64,000 bases of DNA from Mesobacillus subterraneus (GCF_020524355.2 NZ_CP129019.1:2790001-2854000); one strand, 5' to 3'. Shown: positions 1 to 8,244, counted from the first letter of the stretch. The notes: a model not told the origin generated them from the letters alone. Numbers and translations are program-made.

Positions 1-1025
1 TTTGCAAAAACGAATTGCAGCTTTTCCTCATTTTCAGACGCAAGCAAGTAAATCTTATCTTCAGCAGCTGAAACAAGCAGCCTGGCCAGCTTTTGAAGTT
101 CCTGTATACTCCTGTTCTTGAATACAGAGCTGACGATATTATTTTTACCTGATCCAATGATGTCGTTTACTTCAAATCTTAATAACTGCTCCTTCATCAC
201 CTCAACTGTTTTTTCAAGTTCTTTCTTTTGGGAAAGAAGTCTAGTTACTGATGACCTCATATGCTGTTCTGGTGAATTGAGCAAAGCTGTGAGCTCCTCA
301 ATGACTTCATGCTTTTGCCCTAGCTTGTTCAGCACCCTTTTGCCACAAACAAACTCAACACGCACCATTTTCTTCTGCCGTTCCCAACCAAGGATTTTCA
401 ATGCCCCGACCTCTGCGGTGCTGTTTGGATGTGTGCCGCCGCAGCCATTGTAGTCAAAGTCTGGAATTATAACGAGTCTGATGTTATTAGAGACAGCTAA
501 TTCTTTCCTTAGTCTGTATTGCTTCAGTTCCTCTTCATCGACCCATTTAGTGACGATTGGGCGGTTTTCAATAATCACCTGATTAGCTAGCTCTTCTGCC
601 TTTGCGACTTCGTCTGCTGATAGATTTTCTGTTTCCAAGTCTATGGTCAGAGTTTCTTGACCAAGATGGAAACTGACCGTTTTATATCCAAACAAATCCT
701 CAAACGAAGCTGAAAGAATATGCTGCCCAGCATGTTGCTGCATATGGTCAAATCGCCGTTCCCAGTCAATTTCCCCTTCAACATGGATTGCTTCCATTAA
801 TCCTTCCTTTAGGTAATGACGAATTTCCCCTTCAACTTCATCAACATCCACTACTTCAACGCCATTTAAGAATCCGGTATCAAATCGCTGACCACCGCCT
901 GTCGGATAAAAGGCTGTCTGCGAAAGGATTGCATATAACCTACCCGATTCGTCTTCTTTTTGGGTAATCAGCTCTGCTGCAAATTTTTTTATGTATGCAT
1001 CTTGATAATATAATTTGCTTTCCAT
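1..1025 (-). CDS. Alanyl-tRNA editing protein, AlaX-L type (3' end cut by window edge)
   Basis: Read backwards from ATG at 1025, the frame is open to the edge of the window, giving about 341 residues without a stop. It matches the stand-alone editing domain of alanyl-tRNA synthetase, which removes Ser or Gly wrongly attached to tRNA-Ala in the cytoplasm. Visible marks are PTGGGQ near residue 41, the zinc-ligand motif HAGQH at about 98-102 and CGGTH at about 195-199. A helical C-terminal part of the DHHA1 kind follows from about residue 240, which points to the long AlaX-L form. No aminoacylation domain precedes it, so it is not AlaRS itself. The C-terminus is missing only because the window ends. 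Confidence 0.88.
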   Translation of the reverse strand, partial: MESKLYYQDAYIKKFAAELITQKEDESGRLYAILSQTAFYPTGGGQRFDTGFLNGVEVVDVDEVEGEIRHYLKEGLMEAIHVEGEIDWERRFDHMQQHAGQHILSASFEDLFGYKTVSFHLGQETLTIDLETENLSADEVAKAEELANQVIIENRPIVTKWVDEEELKQYRLRKELAVSNNIRLVIIPDFDYNGCGGTHPNSTAEVGALKILGWERQKKMVRVEFVCGKRVLNKLGQKHEVIEELTALLNSPEQHMRSSVTRLLSQKKELEKTVEVMKEQLLRFEVNDIIGSGKNNIVSSVFKNRSIQELQKLARLLVSAAEDKIYLLASENEEKLQFVFA

Positions 1026-1128
1026 GTCATTGTTCACACTCCGAAATAAAACTTATGCTAACCAGTATAGCATTTTTCCCATTGTAAGTAGACGGATCAT
1101 TATATCGGAAAATAGGGCAGAATCTACA

Positions 1129-1161
1129 TAAAAAACAGCTTCCTGTTTACCGGGAAGCTGT
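1129..1161 (-). terminator. Rho-independent terminator of the YugN-like gene
   Basis: A 9-bp perfect stem (ACAGCTTCC/GGAAGCTGT, 1135-1143 with 1153-1161) is followed on the minus strand by a run of six T. It lies just past the stop codon at 1172. Confidence 0.8.
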
Positions 1162-1171
1162 TGGTGTTTTA

Positions 1172-1582
1172 CTATACAGTTTCTAGAGCCTGCTCTGCCT
1201 TGTTGATTAGCGTCTTTCCTTGTTCTATCAATCCCTTAGGAAATGGAGCGTCCTTGTCTTCAGGAGATTTAAATTGGTCAAAAGACCCTGTAAATGCCCC
1301 GATATTCCCTTCCTGATCCACCTCGGTCTTGAATTGATGGTCAAGAAGGAATGGCGTTCCAATCTGGACAAAAGTGCCATCATTATCCAACGGACCACCA
1401 GTCGACTTGAAGGGAATACGTACGTACTGCCTGTCACCATGGTCGTCGTTCATCTTGTAATCGATATATGCATGATCATATTCCCACTGACCATTGACAT
1501 TGAAACCAAGCGGGCTGAGCTTTTGCTTCAATTCACCGACAGTGAGTTCTTTTCCGTCTATATTAGATTGAATTGGAATCAT
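1172..1582 (-). CDS. YugN-like family protein
   Basis: A 136-residue cytoplasmic protein without signal peptide or membrane segment. The pattern QWEYDHAYIDYKM followed by an RIPF strand and a GTFVQIGTPFLLDH stretch resembles the YugN-like family of Bacillus, whose biochemical role is unknown. The start ATG at 1582 has GAGGT about 9 bases upstream. It is a single-gene unit with its own terminator at 1129-1161. It sits where a treR regulator gene would normally follow treA, but is unrelated to it. The family assignment is from pattern recall; the function is not inferred. Confidence 0.65.
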   Translation of the reverse strand: MIPIQSNIDGKELTVGELKQKLSPLGFNVNGQWEYDHAYIDYKMNDDHGDRQYVRIPFKSTGGPLDNDGTFVQIGTPFLLDHQFKTEVDQEGNIGAFTGSFDQFKSPEDKDAPFPKGLIEQGKTLINKAEQALETV

Positions 1583-1848
1583 AGTTCATACCTCTTTTCA
1601 TTTGGATTAGTCTCATAACTTACTTTTTCCACTTGGAACAGAATATCAAACCTTCTTTAGCACACTGGCAAAAAGTGAGTATGATTTATCTCAATGAATC
1701 GGCACATTTTGTGTATGAATCTGTCTGTTGCCTAAAGTAATCACTACTAATCCGAAGAATCTACATATTACAGTCACTCCCTAATCTCTATAAATTCGGC
1801 AATAATCTTTACGATACCACGGTTGATCTCTACAATTTCAAAGCCTTC

Positions 1849-1879
1849 AAAAAAAGTGGAGACCCCGATAGGCCTCCAC
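1849..1879 (-). terminator. Terminator after treA
   Basis: A hairpin (GTGGAGACC at 1856-1864 with GGCCTCCAC at 1871-1879, one mismatch) is followed on the minus strand by a T-rich run, 7 bases past the treA stop. The remaining 1583-1848 stretch shows no gene-like frame and no clear regulatory signal. Confidence 0.75.
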
Positions 1880-1885
1880 CAACAA

Positions 1886-3571
1886 TTATTTAGTTAGATA
1901 ATATACAATTGATTCATACGGACGCAGGGTAAGCCTTGAAATATTCTCGCTTGAATCCCCATAGTTGGAAAGTAAAATCCCAACCTCATACCCCTTAGCA
2001 TCTACCGAATCAGGCAACTCAAATACAGTGTCTTTTCCATAAAAATTATTCACGACTAGCAGTTTTTCATTCTGCCCGTTCCTAACATATGCAAATATGT
2101 CCGGATGCTCTTCATGGATAAGCTGATAATCGCCAAAGGTGATAATATCATATTGTTTCCTCAACTGGATCAGCTTTTTATAATGATAGAACACTGAATT
2201 TTTATCAGCGAGTGCGTTATCAACATTTACAGTCTGATAATTCTTGGCAACATCAATCCAGGGAGTACCGTCTGTAAAACCTGCATGCTTTTCTGCATTC
2301 CACTGGACAGGCGTTCTGGAATTATCACGTGATTTGCTCTGCAGAATCTTCAGGATTTCCTCCTCGGCCATGCCCTCTTCCATTTTGATTTTATAGATAT
2401 TTAATGATTCAACATCTCGATAATCGTCAATTCTATCAAAATAAGGATTGGTCATGCCTATTTCTTCGCCTTGGTAGATATATGGCGTCCCCTGCATCAT
2501 ATGGACTGCTGTACCCAGCATCTTCGCTGATTCCAGGTGGTATTCACCATCATTCCCATATCGCGAGACCACTCTCGGCTGGTCATGGTTACACCAGAAT
2601 AATGCGTTCCAACCGCCGCCTTCATGCATTTCAACTTGCCACAAAGATAAAATCCGTTTCAGGGCAAGAAAATCAAAATCCACAAGTGACCATTTGTCAC
2701 CATTTTCATAGTCAACCTTTAAATGATGAAAGTTAAATGTCATGCTCAGTTCGTTCCGATCCGGATTTGAGTATTTGACGCAGTTTTCAATCGTCGTAGA
2801 AGACATCTCGCCGACCGTCATGCTCTCATATTTGGAAAGTACCTCGGAATTCATTTCCTGCAAATACTCGTGTACTTTTGGTCCATCGGTGTAGAATTTC
2901 CGCCCATCGCCCGGTGGTACAGAACCATCATCATCTGGAAAATCCTGATCCTTTGAAATCAGGTTGATTACATCAAGCCTGAAGCCATCGATACCTTTCT
3001 TGAACCAATAATGCATCATCTCGTATACATCATTCCTGAGCTGTTCATTTTCCCAATTCAGATCAGCTTGTGTGACATCGAACAAATGAAGGTAATATTG
3101 GCCTGTAGCCTCCTCATACTCCCACGCATTTCCGCCGAATTTTGATTCCCAATTGGTAGGTGCACTGCCATCTTCCTTCGGGTCTTTCCAAATATAATAA
3201 TTTCGGTAAATGCTATCCTTTGATTTCAGGGCATCCTGGAACCACTCATGCTCAGTTGATGAGTGGTTCACGACCAAATCCATGATAATTTTGATTCCGC
3301 GCGAATGTGCTTCCTCAAGCAGACGGTCGAAGTCTTCCATCGTTCCGTATTCTTTATATATTTGATAATAATCACTGATATCGTAGCCATTATCCCGCTG
3401 AGGTGAATCATAGACCGGCGTCAGCCAAATTATATCCACTCCCAGTTCTTTCAAATAATCAAGCTTGGCGATAATCCCCTGCAGGTCGCCTGTTCCATTG
3501 CCAGTTGTATCATTAAAACTCTTTGGATAGATTTGATAGACAACGGACTTTTTCCACCATGGTTCAGTCAT
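1886..3571 (-). CDS. treA: Trehalose-6-phosphate hydrolase
   Basis: A 561-residue GH13 family hydrolase expected to split trehalose 6-phosphate, delivered by the PTS, into glucose and glucose 6-phosphate in the cytoplasm. The N-terminus WWKKSVVYQIYPKSF is typical. The catalytic set of the family is visible: the Asp in GFRLDVINL, the Glu in MTVGEM and the Asp in WCNHDQPR. The start chosen is ATG 3571, with GGAGGT about 10 bases upstream; an upstream in-frame ATG at 3601 would place that ribosome site inside the gene. It lies 43 bp behind treP in the same direction, which separates it from plain oligo-1,6-glucosidases. It should share the TreR/CcpA-type promoter upstream of treP. No treR follows. 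Confidence 0.9.
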   Translation of the reverse strand: MTEPWWKKSVVYQIYPKSFNDTTGNGTGDLQGIIAKLDYLKELGVDIIWLTPVYDSPQRDNGYDISDYYQIYKEYGTMEDFDRLLEEAHSRGIKIIMDLVVNHSSTEHEWFQDALKSKDSIYRNYYIWKDPKEDGSAPTNWESKFGGNAWEYEEATGQYYLHLFDVTQADLNWENEQLRNDVYEMMHYWFKKGIDGFRLDVINLISKDQDFPDDDGSVPPGDGRKFYTDGPKVHEYLQEMNSEVLSKYESMTVGEMSSTTIENCVKYSNPDRNELSMTFNFHHLKVDYENGDKWSLVDFDFLALKRILSLWQVEMHEGGGWNALFWCNHDQPRVVSRYGNDGEYHLESAKMLGTAVHMMQGTPYIYQGEEIGMTNPYFDRIDDYRDVESLNIYKIKMEEGMAEEEILKILQSKSRDNSRTPVQWNAEKHAGFTDGTPWIDVAKNYQTVNVDNALADKNSVFYHYKKLIQLRKQYDIITFGDYQLIHEEHPDIFAYVRNGQNEKLLVVNNFYGKDTVFELPDSVDAKGYEVGILLSNYGDSSENISRLTLRPYESIVYYLTK

Positions 3572-3614
3572 AATAAAACATCCACCTCCATCAGGATTCA
3601 CTCTCTAGGTGCTT

Positions 3615-5021
3615 TTACGCTTCTTTATTCTTTCTTGTTTTTGCCAAAATGAATGTCAGTACGAATGGTACGACAATCGCGATTCCCATCCCGATGAAGA
3701 AGACTCCCCAGAACTCAGTAAAGATTGACAGGAATGCAGGCAATCCGCCGACACCAATTGAAGGCGCCATTACTCCACGAAGGGTGATGACAATACCCGC
3801 AATTGCAGAACCAATAATTGCAGCGATAAATGGATATTTGTATCTCAGGTTTACTCCGAACATAGCTGGTTCAGTAATTCCAAGCCAAGCAGAAATGGCT
3901 GATGTCAGTGATAAGCCTTTCAGTTTTTCATTGTCCTTCTCTACAAACATCATTGCGAATGCTGCTGAACCTTGTGCGATATTGGATAAAGCGACCATCG
4001 GCTATAAGAATGTACCGCCGATTGTACCGATCAATTGCAGATCCACCGCTAAGAATGTATGGTGCATACCTGTGATAACAAGCGGTGCATAAAGGCCGCC
4101 ATAAATCAATCCGCCAATTGCAGGCACTGCATCAAAAATTCCGACAACACCGTCAGTAATTAAGTTCCCAATTGTAAAAGTAATCGGTCCGATCACGATG
4201 AAAGACAGGAAACCTGTTAACAATAAAGCTATTGGAGCTACCGTCAATAACTGGAACGCATCAGGAATCCGCTTTCGTAAGAAAATTTCCATTTTCGCAA
4301 GAACATACGAAGCTAACAACACTGGCAATACCTGACCTTGATAGCCTACTTTCTCAACAGTCAGTCCAAACAAATTCCATGTAGGAATTTCTTTTGCTGC
4401 CCCGTAACCCCAAGCATTCAACAAATCCGGGTGCACTAGCATAAGTCCCAGAACAATACCTAGAAGCGGGCTTCCACCAAATTTATTAACCGCACTCCAT
4501 CCAATCAAACCTGGCAAGAATACGAATGCTGTATTTGCAATTAAATTAATGATGCTGGCAAAATCGGCCCAGCCGGTATAAACGTCAATAAATGCCTGTC
4601 CTTCAAAGAAGATGTCCTTTCCAGTCAGGATATTATTGATCCCCATTAATAAACCTGCAGTAACAATTGCTGGAAGAATCGGAATGAAGATATCTGCCAG
4701 CGTCTTGATTGCCCTTTGAAGAGGATTCAAGTTTTGAGCTGCTGCATCTTTTATTTCTTCTTTTGAAGCTTCTCCAATTCCGGTAATCGCTACCATCTCT
4801 GCGTAAACCTTGTCCACAAGCCCCTGTCCGATCACGACCTGATATTGCCCGTTTGCGGAGAAAGATCCTTTTACAAGATCTATATTTTCCAGCTTTTCCT
4901 TATCCACTTTTCCTTCATCCTTCAAGGCAAAGCGCAGCCTTGTAACACAATGGGTGGCAGCGGCAATGTTATCTTTGCCTCCTACAGCTTCAACAATTTG
5001 TTCAACTGCTTGTCTATTCAT
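3615..5021 (-). pseudogene. treP: PTS trehalose-specific EIIBC, interrupted by an amber codon
   Basis: Two frames in the same register, 5021-4002 and 3998-3615, together encode a protein of about 468 residues, the normal length for TreP. The EIIB domain is at the N-terminus with the phosphorylated Cys in THCVTRLRFAL at about residue 25. The multi-membrane EIIC domain follows. Codon 340 (4004-4002) is TAG; in the family this position, before PMVALSNIAQGSAA, is normally Trp (TGG), so one G-to-A change explains it. ATG 5021 has AGGAGGAG upstream. If real, the cell would lose trehalose uptake by this route unless the amber is suppressed. The frame beyond the stop remains clean, which suggests a recent change or a base-call error. 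Confidence 0.88.
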
Positions 5022-5086
5022 AATTCCTCTCCTCCTGTTACCGTTTTCATGAAATATAAAAAAAGATTGCATCCAATTTCCGAAAG

Positions 5087-5100
5087 CTTGTATATACATG
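5087..5100. promoter_or_regulatory. TreR-type operator, downstream copy
   Basis: CTTGTATATACATG carries the core TTGTATATACA, matching the palindromic TTGTATATACAA type of TreR operator. It lies in the treP leader, 34 bp from a second copy with the same 11-base core. TreR is a GntR-family repressor released by trehalose 6-phosphate. Confidence 0.75.
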
Positions 5101-5101
5101 T

Positions 5102-5115
5102 TGTTTACGTTTTCA
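5102..5115. promoter_or_regulatory. Catabolite-responsive element (cre) candidate
   Basis: On the minus strand TGAAAACGTAAACA fits the CcpA consensus TGWAANCGNTNWCA at every defined position but one. It begins at the last base of the -10 box, around the expected transcription start, a repressing position. Confidence 0.65.
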
Positions 5116-5143
5116 TTTTACTTGTATATACATCAATAGTCAA
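5115..5143 (-). promoter_or_regulatory. SigA promoter of the treP-treA operon
   Basis: TTGACT (5143-5138), a 17-base spacer and TAAAAT (5120-5115) face treP. The upstream TreR-like site fills most of the spacer, so a bound repressor would block polymerase directly. Confidence 0.75.
5121..5134. promoter_or_regulatory. TreR-type operator inside the promoter spacer
   Basis: CTTGTATATACATC lies between the -35 and -10 boxes of the tre promoter and repeats the core of the site at 5087-5100. Confidence 0.75.
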
Positions 5144-5242
5144 CAATTTTTAATCATCATTTAAAATTCCCAAAACAATTGATTTCAAACAAAGATTTAT
5201 TTGCGTTTTTTTCAGTGCAAAAATTTATTAGCTGCTAGAGAT

Positions 5243-5269
5243 GTTTTGTTAAAAGCATTGATAGGGTAA
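5243..5269 (+). promoter_or_regulatory. SigB-type promoter of the DUF1232 gene
   Basis: GTTTTG, 15 bases, GGGTAA, close to the general-stress consensus GTTTAA-N12..15-GGGWAW and about 40 bp upstream of the ATG at 5310. Confidence 0.5.
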
Positions 5270-5309
5270 AAATAAGAGATAAGGAATTCTAGCAGGAAGG
5301 GTGTTTGAA

Positions 5310-5762
5310 ATGTTAGATACAAAAAAACTCGAACAAGGGTATAAAAAGTTCGAATCCAAGGCGAAAGAGTATATAAAAAAACCTGAGAAAACGGATGTTT
5401 TATTGAAGGATGCAGGCAAAAAGGCTGAAGATCATAAAGGCTCTCTTGCTGAAATTTGGGACAACCTGCAGCTGCTGTTTGATTTAGTCGGGGCCTGGCG
5501 CCGGGGAGAATACCGAAAAATCCCGACCAAATCAATCGTGACCATCATAGCTACGATTATTTACTTCGTATCCCCGATTGATTTAATTCCGGACTTTCTC
5601 TTCGGGCTCGGAATTTTCGATGACGCAGCAGTAATCGGTTTTACCTTAAAACAGATTGCATCTGATCTGGAAGAATTCCGCATTTGGAGGGAAAGCCACA
5701 TAGCGGGCGTTGCCATTATTGAAGAAACCTCATTCGAAGAAAATACACAGAGCCTGAATTAG
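5310..5762 (+). CDS. DUF1232 (YkvA-type) membrane-associated protein
   Basis: A protein of 150 residues. The N-terminal 60 are lysine-rich and helical. The DUF1232 core lies at about 65-115, with the hallmark of one hydrophobic segment (IVTIIATIIYFVSPIDLIPDF) holding SPIDLIPD. The family's function is unknown. ATG 5310 is preferred over the GTG three codons earlier because the AGGAAGG site (5294-5300) abuts that GTG but stands 9 bases from the ATG. A SigB-type promoter lies upstream and a terminator starts right at the stop codon, so it is a monocistronic, probably stress-induced unit. Confidence 0.8.
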   Translation: MLDTKKLEQGYKKFESKAKEYIKKPEKTDVLLKDAGKKAEDHKGSLAEIWDNLQLLFDLVGAWRRGEYRKIPTKSIVTIIATIIYFVSPIDLIPDFLFGLGIFDDAAVIGFTLKQIASDLEEFRIWRESHIAGVAIIEETSFEENTQSLN

Positions 5763-5785
5763 CCCTATCTTAAGGGCTTTTTTTT
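5761..5785 (+). terminator. Terminator of the DUF1232 gene
   Basis: AGCCCT/AGGGCT stem with a 6-base loop and an eight-T tail; it overlaps the stop codon. Confidence 0.85.
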
Positions 5786-5884
5786 CGGGGAAAATATCGT
5801 TCTTCCTATAGTTCAAAAGTGGGCTTTTATGGAATAAATACTTTGTCCTATTCTAATTCACACTCCCTTTCCGTACTTTATTAT

Positions 5885-5916
5885 TAATAGTAAATTTTTT
5901 ACAAGGTTTACTATTA
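5885..5916. promoter_or_regulatory. 10-bp inverted repeat before the small secreted-peptide gene
   Basis: TAATAGTAAA (5885-5894) and TTTACTATTA (5907-5916) are perfect inverted arms around a 12-base centre, 32 bp upstream of the start. This may be an operator for a dimeric regulator or a leader hairpin; no regulator family is recognised. Confidence 0.45.
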
Positions 5917-5947
5917 TTAAAGTTCTTTAAAAAAAGGGGGATGAATC

Positions 5948-6184
5948 ATGCAAAAACTGTTCATGTTGACTTTTGTATTATTGCTCGTTTTCTCTGGTTC
6001 TGTCATTGCCTCTTCTTCACAAAATCAAAATAGAAATGCCAGTCCTGTCCAGGATTATCAAAGTAAATCCGCAGTAAATACTGAAGCGTATCTATGCTGG
6101 CAATGCACAAAATATGCCTACCACAATGGCTACAGGACGTGTGTATCGGGCGTATGGCTCACAACCTGTCCAGTCATGAATTAG
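5948..6184 (+). CDS. Small secreted four-cysteine protein, unknown
   Basis: A 78-residue precursor with a clear signal peptide: a lysine at position 3, a hydrophobic stretch to about residue 20 and an Ala-Ser-Ser cleavage region. A polar Asn/Gln/Ser-rich linker follows, then a compact C-terminal module of about 30 residues with four Cys in the pattern CWQC-x14-C-x7-C. Four cysteines fit two disulfides outside the cell, or a metal site. The ribosome site AAGGGGG stands 7-8 bases before the ATG. It has its own terminator at 6193-6225 and an inverted repeat upstream. No family is recognised; a peptide toxin, a signal or an envelope protein are all possible. Confidence 0.7.
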   Translation: MQKLFMLTFVLLLVFSGSVIASSSQNQNRNASPVQDYQSKSAVNTEAYLCWQCTKYAYHNGYRTCVSGVWLTTCPVMN

Positions 6185-6192
6185 TAAAACCA

Positions 6193-6230
6193 GAAAAAGG
6201 ATGCTTCCTGTCAGCATCCTTTTTCTTTCA
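6193..6230 (+). terminator. Terminator of the small secreted-peptide gene
   Basis: A 12-bp perfect stem (GAAAAAGGATGC/GCATCCTTTTTC) with a T-rich tail. From here to 6413 no gene is apparent. Confidence 0.85.
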
Positions 6231-6413
6231 CCGGATAAACAGCATGAAAATAATGGATTGTCCGGAATAACTTCATACCTTTGACCTTTCAACAGAACGG
6301 CAATATAAAAAAGAATACGTTTGTCCGTATTGACAGGAGCAGCGTAAGACTTCCCATCATACACAAGCAGTCATCCACATTAAATTATTTTATAGTGTCA
6401 TCGTAGTAAATCA

Positions 6414-6443
6414 AAAAGCAGGTTCAAAATTGAACCTGCTTTT
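6414..6443 (-). terminator. Terminator of the sigma/anti-sigma pair
   Basis: The near-perfect palindrome AAAAGCAGGTTCAA/TTGAACCTGCTTTT overlaps the last codons and stop of the downstream gene; it may work in both directions. Confidence 0.8.
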
Positions 6444-7041
6444 CCATATCTTCAATCATGGCAATCACTTTGGCTGTGTTACTTGCTTCAACTTTATATA
6501 TGCGTTGCTCTTTCACTCTTTTGATATATACATTTCCATCATTAACCCATAATTTACATTTGTCTGGTTTCCTGCCCTCATAGATTAGTAATAGATCAAA
6601 GGTGTTTTCCATCTCCCCTGCATTCTTCACCGGGTTTCGCCCATTTACAGTCCTGTTCATTATCTCCAGCCACCCTTGGTCATCAATGATGGAAACTCCT
6701 TTTCTTGTCAGGTTCGAGTGGAGGTTAAATGGTTCTGAAGGGATAGATTTAGTGAGGTACGTAATGACAATTTCGCTTGGTGCCAATAACTCTGCAGGAT
6801 TAATAGCAGCTAGCCCTTCCGGGGATTGACTTTTGATTTCTGTTAGAAGGTAGGCTGAGCAAACCAGTATCATCACCAATGTCAGGAGTCTGCCTGACCA
6901 ATTCCTTGCTATATAGCTAATTGACTGATTCGGTCTTCCGGTCTGTAGTATTGAATTATATGTTTTTCTTTTTTGGATTTCCGATCTTGGGATTTGGCTA
7001 AGGCTTCTGAAGCTGTCTTTAATTTCAAATGATTTCTTCAA
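6424..7041 (-). CDS. Single-pass membrane protein, probable anti-sigma factor
   Basis: A 205-residue protein with about 45 cytoplasmic residues, one membrane segment at about 51-69 (LLTLVMILVCSAYLLT) and an external domain of about 135 residues. It has no zinc-binding HxxxCxxC motif, so it is not a standard ZAS anti-sigma factor. The case for the role is its position: it overlaps the ECF sigma gene by 17 bp in the same direction, the usual layout of a sigma factor and the membrane protein that holds it inactive. The external domain would then sense an envelope signal. I do not recognise the external fold. Alternatives are an effector or sensor co-expressed with the sigma factor. Confidence 0.55.
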   Translation of the reverse strand: MKKSFEIKDSFRSLSQIPRSEIQKRKTYNSILQTGRPNQSISYIARNWSGRLLTLVMILVCSAYLLTEIKSQSPEGLAAINPAELLAPSEIVITYLTKSIPSEPFNLHSNLTRKGVSIIDDQGWLEIMNRTVNGRNPVKNAGEMENTFDLLLIYEGRKPDKCKLWVNDGNVYIKRVKEQRIYKVEASNTAKVIAMIEDMEKQVQF

Positions 7042-7552
7042 TGATATCCCCTCTTCTCTTTAACTCTTTTTTTAAGGCAGCCATAGCCCGCGAAGTAGTG
7101 ATTTTCACTTTACTTTCGCTCCAACCAAGAATCACCGCGGTTTCCTTAATTGAAAATTCTTTGATTTTTCTTAAGATCAATACCTCCTGGTAGTTGAGCT
7201 TAAGTGCTTTTATCCCTTTGTAAAGGAGTGATGTCTTCTCTCCCTTTACGATAATTTCAACGGGAGATGGCTGACAGGATTCAATGACATACTTGTCCAA
7301 TGAAAAAAATCGCAGCCGCCTTCTTCTTCTTAAGTGGTCAATTGCAACATTCCGTGCGATTTTTACGATCCATGTGAAAATTTGTGAATCACCGTTGAAT
7401 TGATGAATATGCTTGTACACCCTTAAAAAAGTTTCCTGGGTCAAATCCTCTGCGACTTCCTTCTTCCCGGTCAATAACAGGAGATAGCCGTAAACCTTGT
7501 CACTATATTCCTCGTATACTTCCTGAAAACGAATGCTGTAGTGATCGCTCAA
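7025..7552 (-). CDS. ECF-type RNA polymerase sigma factor
   Basis: A sigma-70 family protein of about 175 residues. Region 2 is marked by YSDKVYGYLLLLTG, the DLTQETFLRVYKHI stretch and IARNVAIDHLRRRRR. Region 4 is marked by LKLNYQEVLILRKIKEFSIKET and the helix-turn-helix AVILGWSESKVKITTSRA. TTG 7552 is taken as start because a G-rich ribosome site lies a few bases before it; the ATG at 7594 has none, so the start is uncertain. The 17-bp overlap with the following membrane protein suggests coupled translation. No clear ECF-type promoter was found upstream, but a strong hairpin lies at 7594-7616. Confidence 0.85.
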   Translation of the reverse strand: MSDHYSIRFQEVYEEYSDKVYGYLLLLTGKKEVAEDLTQETFLRVYKHIHQFNGDSQIFTWIVKIARNVAIDHLRRRRRLRFFSLDKYVIESCQPSPVEIIVKGEKTSLLYKGIKALKLNYQEVLILRKIKEFSIKETAVILGWSESKVKITTSRAMAALKKELKRRGDIIEEII

Positions 7553-7593
7553 AATTCTCCCCCCCTTTTTACAGACAGTTAGACGAACATGCA

Positions 7594-7616
7594 CGAAAAA
7601 AGAATCGCTTTTTTCG
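7594..7616. repeat. 9-bp inverted repeat in the sigma-factor leader
   Basis: CGAAAAAAG (7594-7602) and CTTTTTTCG (7608-7616) flank a 5-base loop. It may be an operator or mRNA hairpin for the ECF operon, or a weak terminator from upstream. Confidence 0.45.
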
Positions 7617-7744
7617 GAATATTTTTAATTTATTTTAAAATAACAAGAATTCACATTTTTTTCATCGTTCTATTTGACTAGCCTGTTGTAAAATGATCAT
7701 TAATAATGGATAAGCTTTAATAAAATTTGCCCTAGTTCAAAAGA

Positions 7745-7788
7745 AAAGAGACTGTCAACAGTCATCATGACCATTGGACAGCCTCTTT
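7745..7788 (-). terminator. Terminator after the YjcZ-like pair
   Basis: Arms AAAGAGACTGTC and GACAGCCTCTTT pair with one mismatch; the minus strand continues into a T-containing stretch. Confidence 0.65.
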
Positions 7789-7799
7789 CCATGTTTTTA

Positions 7800-7931
7800 T
7801 TAGCGATAGCATGCGCAGCCGACAATGATTAAAAGGATGAACAGCACAACGATCAATACAAAACCGTTGCCGTATCCAGCTCCTCCTACGCCGGGACCGC
7901 CATATCCACAGCCTCCGCTGTATCCGTACAT
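7800..7931 (-). CDS. YjcZ-like sporulation miniprotein (43 aa)
   Basis: The translation starts [14 protein letters not shown] and ends in one hydrophobic segment, [22 protein letters not shown] Gly/Tyr/Cys-rich head on a C-terminal membrane segment is typical of the YjcZ family of Bacillus, seen in sporulating cells. A GGAGG site (complement of AACCTCC) precedes the ATG at 7931. A similar gene lies 36 bp upstream in the same direction, so the pair probably arose by tandem duplication. The biochemical role is unknown. Confidence 0.8.
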   Translation of the reverse strand: MYGYSGGCGYGGPGVGGAGYGNGFVLIVVLFILLIIVGCACYR

Positions 7932-7967
7932 AATATAACCTCCTAATGAAGTTTACTTAATCAAAAT

Positions 7968-8066
7968 TTAGTAACCGAAACCCCAAGACGCTCCGATTAT
8001 GATTAAAAGAATGAACAATACTACAAGCAGGGCGAAACCGCCACCATAGCCGCATCCTTCAGACAT
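7968..8066 (-). CDS. YjcZ-like sporulation miniprotein (32 aa)
   Basis: MSEGCGYGGGF followed by the membrane segment [17 protein letters not shown], clearly related to the neighbour at 7800-7931 (both share VVLFILLII) but with a shorter glycine head. A GGAGG ribosome site stands before ATG 8066. It is first in the pair and probably shares the transcript and terminator with its neighbour. Confidence 0.78.
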   Translation of the reverse strand: MSEGCGYGGGFALLVVLFILLIIIGASWGFGY

Positions 8067-8205
8067 CGTAACAACCTCCTTTTTTTGTGTCCCTATATCC
8101 TATTCAGGCCGGAACAATTGTGCAATAAAACACCGAAAAAAGTACTAGCCCAATTAATATAAGCGTAAGAGTAAAAAAGGACGTGCTGAATAACATGGAC
8201 AAAAA

Positions 8206-8234
8206 AAGAGAACCTCAAGTGGTCCTCTTCTTCA
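8206..8234 (-). terminator. Terminator of the 120-aa hypothetical gene
   Basis: AAGAGAACC (8206-8214) pairs with GGTCCTCTT (8221-8229) with one mismatch, and a T-run follows on the minus strand. Confidence 0.65.
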
Positions 8235-8244
8235 CAGATTATGC

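Noticed and set aside
118..453. 111-codon plus-strand frame
   Set aside because: It is antisense to the AlaX-like gene, whose motifs and start are clear.
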